DNA from: Strigamia acuminata | Lineage: Eukaryota; Arthropoda; Chilopoda; Geophilomorpha; Linotaeniidae | Assembly: GCA_949358305.1 (NCBI GenBank) | Contig: OX442322.1 | Coordinates: 4,030,001-4,094,000, forward strand | Length of the DNA: 64,000 bases | Reading direction: 5' to 3' | Shown: piece after piece, positions 55,485 through 64,000 of the stretch | Layout: the number at the start of each line of letters is the position of its first letter | Numbering within the stretch: the first letter of the stretch is position 1 | Program-made: the position numbers and the translations under genes | Notes under the pieces: generated by a model | The model's database searches: none | Told to the model about the DNA's origin: nothing | Seen by the model: only the letters and a program-made list of their open reading frames with translations

Positions 55485-56533
55485 CTGTAGAGGCAAATAA
55501 ATTATTTTATTAAAAATAATTCCACTCTAAATAATCATTCCTTGAGTCCAAAGAATTAAAACGTATTGTTTGCAACGAAAATACACAACTCGAGTTATTT
55601 ATAACCCTTAACACGTGACACTAATGAGTCACATTCCCCTTGTGTTTATGACACGAGAATGGACTCGCCTGACAGCGATTTTCATCGAAAATCGCAACTT
55701 GTTGATTTTTCAAAAGAAAAAATCCCTTTAATTTTGTAAACTATTTAATCCATCTTCCGAGTATCAAAGATAACTTTTCGCATTAATTAATTAATACTTA
55801 GTCTAATAAATATCTTACATCGAAAATTCATCGCCAAATAATTTATGCAAGCCTCGACCGCGACTTGATTTAAATAATTAGTGCCTACATACTTAAATCT
55901 TAATAATTCATTATTAATATTTAACTCAACTATTCGACTGAATAGTTTAAACTTCCAGAGTGATTTAATGCCGATTCACGCTTATACTACACGCGAATTT
56001 TTTAACTTTTATCGGGACGCCGATAATTTATCAATTGTTGCGAACAATTTTCAATTCTTTGGTCAAAGAAAAATAACGAAACTACTTACTGTTGGAAGTT
56101 TCGTGTTTGCAGTTGGCTAAATGAATTAGCGTCGAAATTCTCAAGTCGAAAAAGTGAAGAGGAGACGAAGGGACGAAGTCACTGGTATCCACGTGTTTTA
56201 CGAAGTGTTTGTGTGCAATGAACCCTGGGAATTTTATTCCCTATTAATTGTCGGGTTCGAGGTTTAATCACACCTCGTAAGTCTCGTACCTTCGTAATTA
56301 CGCGAGATTATCACTTTTCAAAGTAATTCTCTGTATTTTGGTTAAAATACATGTAAATACAACCAAAAATTAAAATATTCTATCGAATATTTAAGTCTTC
56401 GCAACAAATTCATATTTTTAATATAAATTTCAATAAATATCGTAATATCTGGTCCCCCGGTGTTGAGATTATAAATCACTACACCTGTCAGACATGTAAA
56501 TAATTACAGTCTTCAAGTTTTGAATAAAACTTA
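55485..56533 (-). promoter_or_regulatory. Pol-ORF3 intergenic region of F with candidate intron
   Basis: A donor GTAAGT begins at 56089 (minus strand) and an acceptor ctacag ends at 55485, giving a 605-nt candidate intron. An internal PPT copy, accgggggacc, lies at 56451-56461 and a TATA-like ttataaat near 55600-55607. All have equivalents in E. No ORF was seen. Confidence 0.55.
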
Positions 56534-59500
56534 TCAATTCCAACAGAACTTTGAGGCTTTTCCTCGTTGTTGGTATGGTTTTTTAAATACTGCAGTGATG
56601 TTTCGCACGAAATTTTCATCTGCATATTTAGGATTTGGTTTTCGTTCTCGTCGTGGACGAGTGCTAGTTCGTGGAACTACCGATTGGGGTTTGCGAGGTT
56701 TTCGAGGTGGTTTCTTTGGAATTTCGCCTCTTTTTAACGTTGCTTTCTTTTCTATAGCAGTTAATCGTTGTCTATGTCTATGTTTAGACTTAATGGGCGC
56801 AGATTTGTCAATTTGCACCGAAGTTGAGTCGGATAATTCCATTGGAATTTCTGAAGAAGTTTCAGGAATTAATTCCATTTCTTCAGCATCCGGAAGTTGA
56901 TTACTTTCGTCCATCCATTTAGGATTTTCTTGAGGCGAGTAAGAGGCGGACTTTTGTCCTACTTTCCAAGTCTCAATCGGGTACGAAGGCGTATAGGGGT
57001 ACAACGCTTTAATATTCACTGATTTTTCAATCGAACCATCAGCTAATTTGCGTAATTTATACGCTCCGCCAGGAAGTACTTTAGTAATTTCCCATGGTCC
57101 ATCTCTCTTCTCAGCAAATCCAGCGGAGATATTTTTATCTGCGCACGAAAGAATGTGAGTTTGCTTCCAAACTAAATCTCCAACTTCGAACTCCGTAATT
57201 ACGAACTTTTGTTCGTGTATTTTCCTATGTCGTTCAAAATTCAATTGAATTCTGCGATGCATCTCTTGATGCGATCTGCGCAATACATCCAATAGTACTC
57301 TGACATATTTTTCTGGATTTTCTTTGTCAAATGGATTGGCATGTTTAATAATCCTTGGGTCGAAAGGTAATGTTACGATTCGTCCCGTGTTCAGTAACAT
57401 CGGGCTTGAGCCCGTTGCCGCTGAGACATTATTTCTCATCGCGAACGCGAATTCGTCTAAATATCGTGGCCATTGCGTGTGCACATCTGTGTACACAGCC
57501 AGCATCGTTTTTATATCTCTATTGGCTCGCTCTGTCGGGTTTGCCTGGGCATGATACGTGCTCGTATGAGACGGGCGAATGTTGTACATATCGCAATACT
57601 CATTGTAAATATCAGAAACAAATTGTTTTCCGTTATCGCTCACAATCTTTTTGGGGTGTCCCCATCTGTTTGTAACAGATCTTAATTCTTGAACGCAGTT
57701 AGCGCTCGTGGCTTTTGTCAAAGCCTTAATTTCGACGAATTTGGTACAATTGTCAATAATGACAAAAATATATTGGTTTTGGGACCTTCCCGCGGGTTTC
57801 GGGCCCATCAAGTCCATGTTAATACATTCCCAAGGATTGGTCATGTTGTGTGGTGTGTAAGGAGCTGCGTGCCTTTTCTGTTGAATAGGCTTGTACTGAG
57901 CACAGTGCGTGCAGCTTTTGACGTAGTTCCTGACACTTCTACTCATACCAGGCCAGAAATATATTAAACGCGTTTTCTCAAGCGTCTTACTCATCCCAGC
58001 GTGACCGCTTAGGGGGTGGCCATGACAAGCGAAGAGTACTCGTTTTACGAGTGAACTGGGTACAACGGCTTTAAAGCCGTTTCCCGAATCGTTTAATTCC
58101 TCTTCGAATGAAGGGTTAAAATAGATGATCATTTGATCACCATCAACTTCTTTTTTGTCTAAACAATAGTTTTTGACTTTGTTTTTCCATTCTTTTATTT
58201 CAGATTGTGGTATCCCAACAACCTTGTCATTTAATAAATATTCTCGAATGCGTTTGCATTCAATATCCAGTAACTGAGCATCTATTATTTCTCTCCTTGT
58301 AGGAGGGACTTCTTTAAGTACTTCAGTCAACGCACTGTACAAGGTTTCTTGTACTTCCTCCCCCTCCTTTTCTTCAGAACATTCTTTAGAATTTTCTGAA
58401 AAATAGGAACGCGCACTAGCCAAATATTCTCGTTTTTCTGGGGCACGATTTAATGAAACAGAAGGATTTCCGTCCCACTCAGGCCAATATTGTTTAATTT
58501 CGACAGGTTCCACATGATCACGAAGAGGAATGTCTTCCTCTGTTAGTGGGGCTCTATAAAGTGCGTCCGCAACTTGGTTAGCAGCACCTTTTCGAAAAAT
58601 AATTTTAAAATTTCCACATTGGATTCTTAAGGCCCATCGGCCAAATTTCCCAGATGGTTCAGGCGTTCGCATCAACCATTTCAGTGCTTCTGCATCTGAC
58701 TCTAAAGTGAACGTACCATATTCGAGATATGGTTTAAATCGATCAATAGCCCACACGACTGCGAGACATTCGAGTTCCGGCGTTGTATAACGCTTCTCTG
58801 CTCCACGTAAAACTCTGCTTGCATAAGCTACAGGTCTGGGTACAGAAATGTTTTTCTGCTTCTTTTCATCGAATATATCGACGTCTTGGCAAAGGACAGC
58901 TCCTAAGCCTTCATGAGAAGCGTCAGTCATGACAACAAATGGCAAAGTCATATCTGGTTTGTGTAGACAGTTGTCACCACAAAGTAGCTCTTTAATTTTA
59001 TTAAAAGCTTCTGTCTGCTCCTCTCCCCATTCAAATGGAGTTTTCTCATTCATCATACGTGTGTATGGTGCGGCAATAGTTCCGTGATTTGGAACAAACT
59101 TCCTGAAGAAGTTAGTCATGCCGTGAAAGCGCTGAATGTCTTTAGCACATGTGGGGGTGGGAAATTTCATGATCGCCGATATTTTATCGGGATCACCGAA
59201 GAGACCTTCGGGTTTAATCCAGTGGCCCAAGAATTTTAATTCTGTACGCCCAAAACGAGATTTCGCTTTATTTATTGTCATGTTGGCTTGGTTAAGCCTT
59301 TCCAAAACATCTCGAACATGTTTGAGATGATCATCCCAATTATCTGAATACACAATTACGTCATCCAAATAAACTAACGCGTAGTCTTGCAAAGCTGAGC
59401 CTAAAATGCCTTCCATCAGACGTTGGAAAGTACAAGGCGCATTGCAAAGGCCGAACGGCATTCGCACAAACTGATATGGACCATTTGGCGTGTAAAATGC

Positions 59501-60732
59501 CGTCTTTGGACGATCTTCTTTACACATCTCGACTTGGTAGTAACCTTTGACAAGGTCAATTGACGTAAAATACCTAGCAGGACCAGTATTATGCAATAAA
59601 AGGTCAATACTTGGCATTTGTATTACTTCGACTTCAGTGATGGCATTTAGCCACCGGTAGTCAATGCACATCCTATACGAGCCGTCAGGCTTCGCAACAA
59701 TGACGGGATGACTTATGAAGGGCCCTTTGGCCTTTTCAATGAGTCCATCCTGTTCCAATTCTGCAGCTAGTTTGGTCATAATGGCTCTCTTGGCCGGGTT
59801 ATACATTCTATACTGCATTTTGGGCAATGAATGCCCTTCTTTGAACTTAATACGATGTTGGGTCACGTTAGTGCACCCAACTTGATCACGAAATACATTC
59901 GGTATCGAGTTAACCACTTCGCGAAGTGCTAGTCGTTGTTCTGGAGTGCAGTCGCTCTCCTCAACTAATTTTTCATCCCAAGTCAACACAGGAGTGTCTG
60001 TTAACTCAATTGAGTTGAGAGTGGACGACAGTCCTAAATAATCGAAAGTAATTCGATTCAACGGGGCGAGGGCCAAATTGGCCTCTTCCGATTCATAAGG
60101 AGCGGACCAATTAGGTTTATCTGCACAAGAGAACTCTTGTAAATGTGGATGCGGACTAATTTTCTGTCTGCGCATGAAATTGTGACCAAGTATCAAGCCA
60201 CAAACTCGTTTTGCTAAAACGATGAAATTCATTGGTGTAAATTCATCAGCCCATTGTACGCACAAAGTTATTTGTCCGATAGGCTTGTGTGCTACGCCTA
60301 CAGCGTTAACCAACATATTTCTGGGGGCCTCTTGCAAAAATTCTGGCAAAGCCTGAGTTTCAGACAAGAGTTGTTCCCCAATGTAACATTGAGATGCTCC
60401 TGTATCCATGAGCGCATTGTAGGTGAGCCCACCAATCGTGATCTTCATTCGAGGATCATCTTTATTATTACCTAAAGTAATATTGTGCAAATTATTACCG
60501 CCTAAGACTCTGTTGAGTCGGCGAAGTCTACAGAATTTCTTCGTGTAACACTTGTGTGGAAATAATGTCAGATTTTTTAATTGTTCTGTCATTTCTTGCA
60601 GATTTTCCTCTACTCCGCCACTATGACTAGTGGCTATTTCAAGACAAGTTGTGTCTACACCCATAAATAAAGATTCCGACGTAGCAGTAGCCACTTCTGG
60701 GGGATGGAACAAACCTTCGTCCCCCGGATTTA
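56534..60732 (-). CDS. pol: Pol of gypsy F, intact
   Basis: An undisrupted frame of about 1,390 codons is entered by -1 frameshifting from gag. Numbering from the first residue after 60712: protease MDTGAS at about 102-107; RT with YLDD at 448-451; RNase H TDASHEG from about 596 (the usual DALSR motif reads DALYR); integrase zinc finger with H899, H904, C934 and C937; integrase core D967, D1026, E1061 (spacing 59 and 35, as normal for DDE integrases); a GPF/Y-like module near 1215. A Lys/Arg-rich tail ends it. No chromodomain was seen. All catalytic residues are present. Confidence 0.93.
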
Positions 60733-60739
60733 GTTTTTT
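60699..60739 (-). promoter_or_regulatory. -1 ribosomal frameshift signal, gag-pol of F
   Basis: On the minus strand, A AAA AAC (60739-60733) is followed by TAA. After a short spacer GGGGGA (60725-60720) can pair with TCCCCC (60704-60699). Confidence 0.87.
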
Positions 60740-61650
60740 GAACTAGTCGCACTTGAATCAGCAGATTCTGGCTTGATCAAAGTCTTGACCATTTCTGCCA
60801 ACGAGTTAGTCAGCGAAGTTTGTAACTTATTTTCAAAAGTATTAAGTTTCGCATCAAGTTTAGCATCTAGTGTTGCATCCAACACTTCTTGAGTTATCCA
60901 TCTGTTATTAGGACGTTTAGAAGTAGGATCCACAGTCGGGGAATCCGGGGTACTTCGTTTTTGCAACTCTTCAGAGTTGAAATTTGCACGTGGTTTTAAA
61001 TCTGGACATTCTCGACGCATGTGTCCTGGTTTCTTACAGTGGTAACAAACTAATTGACCACGTCTGGTCTGATCTACTGTTCCATTTATTAAATAGACAG
61101 CTTCGCATTCCTCAGGTAACTCTTCTTCACAAATATTAAGTTGTTCTTGTGAATCCAAAGTTAAAGATTTAGCATTTGCCTTCGACTGAGGACGTGTGTC
61201 AGTTTTCCGAGGTGGGAAAACAACTGGATTGGAAATATTTTCCCTTGCTCCATTAGCTGTACGACTGTACAAGCCTTTATTTTTAGTTATAACGGAATAA
61301 ATCTCTGTCAGAGGCAGATCCGCTATGCCTTGCGTATGCAAAAGCAAATCGTTAGCAGGAGTTACACTCCCGATAAAAAGACAACCAGCTCCTTTTGCAT
61401 CAAGACTGTCTTGTAATATCCATAACTGGTAATATTTGTGCATAAAGTCGTAAAGACTTTCCGTTTCCAGTTGTTTCAACTTAGTTAGTTGGTTCGTCCG
61501 CTCTTGTCGAGTGGCTACAAACCGTTCTTTGAACGCCTGTTCAAATACTTCCCAAGATATGAAATCTTCTCTCCGTTCATGAAACCAACCATGCGCTTGC
61601 TCGGTTAAATAACCGGCCACGCCTTTAACAAGCATGTCATCGAGTGACAT
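60730..61650 (-). pseudogene. gag: Gag of gypsy F, C-terminal half
   Basis: The homology to E Gag begins at MSLDDMLVKGVAGYL and runs through the capsid-like region (HGWFHERREDF), the zinc knuckle CYHCKKPGHMRREC and the C-terminal helix to the stop at 60730. The N-terminal low-complexity half is missing, replaced from about 61650 by a foldback repeat. So this is a 5' truncation of F. Confidence 0.88.
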
Positions 61651-62290
61651 CCCAAGTAACAAAACTATGTTAAATCTAGATAGAATCTATGCAAACCGTC
61701 TATCTTGGTACATAGATTTAACATAGAATAAGGTAGAAACTATGCCGAAACTACATAGCATTGACATGGAATAAGCGCATTTCTGTCACGATTTTGACAT
61801 AGCATCTACATAGAGCTGTAGATCGATGCTACATCAATACAACGTCAAATCGACGTCGAATTCTACGTAGAGTTCTATGTCGATTCAACATAGAATCGAT
61901 CTACCGCTTTATGTAGATTCAATGTCAAAATCGTGACCAAAATGCGCTAATTCCATGTCAATGCTACGCTGTTTCGGCATAGTTTCATCCTTATTTTATG
62001 TTAAATCTATGTAGAATTCTACGTCAAACTCTGCATAGAATTTTACGTCAAACTCAACGTCAAATTCTACGTCTATTTAACGTAGAATAAGGATGAAACT
62101 ATGCCGAAACAACATAGCATTGACATGGAATTAGCGTCGCCCGGTCGCGATTTTAACATAGCATCGACATAGAGCTGTAGATCGATTCTACTTCAAATCG
62201 ACGTAGATTCGATCGAGACTTCTACATCAATTTGAAGTAGATCTGATATTAAAATCGACTTATAGTTCTATGTACTTTTTTTGTATAAAA
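61640..62290. repeat. Foldback (MITE-like) repeat truncating gypsy F
   Basis: Arms at about 61708-61800 and 61912-62007 are inverted copies (sharing aactatgccgaaac, agcattgacatggaat and cacgattttgacat). A third, partial copy lies in direct orientation at about 62083-62165. The spacer is made of shorter palindromes of the tctatgtagaattctacg type. No coding capacity. Class not identified. Confidence 0.8.
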
Positions 62291-62359
62291 AAAACAAAAT
62301 ATTAAAATTTTAAAAAATTTTATTTTTCAAAAAATAACAATATTTTACAAAAAGAACGA

Positions 62360-62806
62360 GTTTTTTCACGCGTGACTTCTTAGCAACAACGGTTTTGAGA
62401 GTTGAGGCCATTGTTGTGCATTCTCATTAAATTTCTCATCTCTATTCGGCCCAGGTTTGCACCATTTTCCCGTTGTTTTTCCGGTTGTAATCGTGTCGGA
62501 GCCGAAATTCGCCGGTCACGTATCGATCTCGGTCGTTGAAGACCAAAATGGAGGTTTTGTAGACTTTGATTGCGTATTCTTCGTCGTTTTTGCCGAGTGC
62601 GTGGTGAAAGTTTGCTTCTTTTCCCGTGCCGACGCAGCCGTTGATTTCTTCAAATTGCGAATTAACTATTTTGAAGACGATCATTCTAGTGCGCACGTCT
62701 AGAACCTGTTAGACTGTTGCACGGTCGAATTTGTCTTTGGTTCGGCGCTCGTTTTCGGTTAGTTTGTTTGTTGTGGAACTGGATAAATCGGGGACGTCGA
62801 ATTGAA
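62360..62806 (-). pseudogene. RIOK1: RIO1-type atypical protein kinase fragment
   Basis: On the minus strand the translation matches the N-lobe of RIO1 kinases: RRTKDKFDRATV, then [12 protein letters not shown], the P-loop-like [28 protein letters not shown] with the catalytic Lys, and [14 protein letters not shown] to VQTWAE. RIO1 is a cytoplasmic ATPase/kinase in 40S ribosome maturation. An in-frame TAA (62709-62711) replaces an expected Glu codon, a TAG lies at 62442-62444, and a frameshift follows before a recognisable MRNLMR relic. A pyrimidine-rich splice acceptor (ending at 62807) precedes the fragment, so this is a decayed exon rather than a processed copy. The C-lobe was not found. 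Confidence 0.82.
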
Positions 62807-62809
62807 CTA

Positions 62810-63530
62810 AAAGGAATGAGAGTAAATTGTCATTTTTGTTTATTCGTTTTAAGCAAGAGGTTTTATTTAATTTCAGAAATTCAATTTTAAATGAAAAAAT
62901 TCAATGTAAACCCAAAATGTTCAATATAAACCCAAAAAATTCAATAAAAACCCCCAAAAAATTAAAACTTTCCCTAAAAATAATCAATTTTAACGTGTAA
63001 CTCACATATCCGACTACGGTAGGTTCGCAAATGGATCTGTAGACCACGCGCGTTTTTTCATCTACAAATTAGTGTTTTTGGTTTGGTTAATCAGTATTAA
63101 GAAAAATGTAAAGTCAAACTACCTTGTTTAATTGTTGAGTTGTGGTCTGTTCGCGGGTTCGCTCCTTATCGCGAAAGACCTGTCCGCTAGTTCGTATTGA
63201 TTCGTTTCGTCTGTTAAAAATAAATTCGTATTAATTTTTAGTTTAGTTTTACGTCGGCATAAAAGATCGTAATAAGTGAAATTTATTTACTTTATATTCG
63301 AATTACGTTATTCGGGCAGTCGGGTCGTTTATTTCCTATCATTTTCCGATTTCCGAGGTTAATTTTATACATTGCGTTTTTGTCATCGCTTCGGCATGTA
63401 TCGATCGTTGATCGATCTACCTGTAAAAATCAAAACACCTACCGGTACCTTCCATACACATGGCTTACATGGTTGTATGGTTTAATTCCAGCAACAAGAT
63501 GTTTGATTAAAACCATTAAAACCATTAACC
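62810..63530. other. AT-rich stretch, nothing recognised
   Basis: Includes a repeated aattcaat...aaaccc motif (62878-62960). Part may be the intron upstream of the RIO1 exon. No ORF, RNA gene or transposon feature was found. Confidence 0.5.
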
Positions 63531-63539
63531 TAACCACGC

Positions 63540-63900
63540 GGTCGCTTAGAGCACACAAACCGGAAGCCGGTACTTTTAAAAATTCGTGTACCGCGGACCG
63601 AACTTGCGGTACATCTCGCGGTCCCCGAGAAAACACCAGAAAACACGAGAATCTCGTGTTTTCTTGCGTTTTCCACTTCCTATTTTAAAAAAAAGTAAAG
63701 AATCATAAAAAAAAAACTGATTAAAAGTGTTATTATGGTTTTTAATATTATTTTTCACTTTTAGTCGTTTTTTTTAATGGTTTTTTATGGTTTTTTTAAA
63801 TGGGAAGTGGAGAAAGCGAGAAAACACGAGATTCTGGAGTGTTCTCGCGTTTTCTCATGGTCCGCGAGACGTACCGCAAATCCCGGTCCCAGTACTGTAC
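63540..63900. repeat. Foldback repeat with GC-rich ends
   Basis: A left arm around 63605-63685 (ttgcggtacatctcgcgg, gaaaacacgag, ttttccacttcc) is matched by an inverted right arm around 63795-63885, with an AT-rich centre. Gtaccgcgg-type palindromes continue to the window end. This looks like a MITE or foldback element. No coding sequence. Confidence 0.75.
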
Positions 63901-64000
63901 CAGGACCGCGGTACTTTACGTGGGAGTGCCGTGTACCGCGCGCCGGGACCGCGGTACACGTTAGCTGTACCGCGCACAACACTGTCCCTACGTTCACAAA

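Larger units (their letters stand above)
32855..61650 (-). mobile_element. Ty3/gypsy element F with ORF3 (host of C and D)
   Basis: F is a sister of E on the minus strand: 3' LTR, tail, ORF3 (split by C), intergenic region, an intact pol, and gag truncated at about 61650. Its 3' LTR end (gaatcgtcaca on the minus strand) abuts E's LTR after ...ttactat. The 5' end is lost against a foldback repeat, so its second target-site copy cannot be checked. Confidence 0.9.

Noticed and set aside
56534-60732. Chromodomain at the end of gypsy integrase
   Set aside because: After the GPF/Y-like module only a Lys/Arg/Pro-rich tail follows; no aromatic-cage pattern was visible.

Overview
The window is eukaryotic (metazoan, most likely arthropod) repeat-rich DNA. 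No intact cellular gene was found. Positions 1 to about 61,650 are one nested stack of LTR retrotransposons. The only host-gene trace is a decayed fragment of a RIO1-type atypical kinase gene (about 62,360-62,806, minus strand). The species cannot be named from the sequence. The copia primer-binding sites match the 3' end of initiator tRNA-Met, and the pseudogene keeps a splice acceptor, so this is nuclear DNA.

Nesting, read from target-site duplications and interrupted reading frames. The outermost element is gypsy E (+, 15,197-32,854), with an ORF order of gag, pol, ORF3. Copia A (+, ending at 15,196) sits in E's leader. Copia B (-, 5,036-11,820, duplication AAATG) sits in A's integrase. 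Copia X (+, 1 to about 2,150, 3' end only) sits in A's leader. Copia G (-, 23,450-30,792, duplication GTGCT) sits in E's ORF3. Gypsy F (-, 32,855 to about 61,650), a sister of E, sits in E's 3' LTR. Copia C (+, 36,370-54,988, duplication ATTCT) sits in F's ORF3. Gypsy D (+, 38,157-51,306, duplication ACGA) sits in C's gag. The chain E > F > C > D is four levels deep.

Two protein-level novelties recur. First, copia elements A, B, C and G all encode, between integrase and reverse transcriptase (or at the C-terminus in RT-less C), a region that reads as a methyl-CpG-binding domain (MBD). It keeps the two arginine positions that contact methyl-CpG in known MBDs. Second, gypsy elements D, E and F all carry a third ORF in the env position. 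It encodes a soluble-looking, cysteine-rich protein with a DnaJ-like CxxCxGxG zinc module and no membrane segment. A splice acceptor lies just upstream of the start codon in all three elements.

At the nucleic-acid level, D, E and F share a -1 frameshift cassette (A AAA AAC, then a stop, then a G5/C5 hairpin) joining gag to pol. They share a CTCF-like TAGATGGCGC motif near the LTR start. Their non-coding DNA (U3, R/U5, intergenic, tail) is also packed with short perfect inverted repeats that mostly have 4-nt loops.

Beyond F's truncated gag (about 61,650 to the end) lie a foldback repeat of 'ctatgtagaatctacg' type, the RIO1 pseudogene, AT-rich DNA with nothing recognisable, and a second foldback repeat with GC-rich ends.
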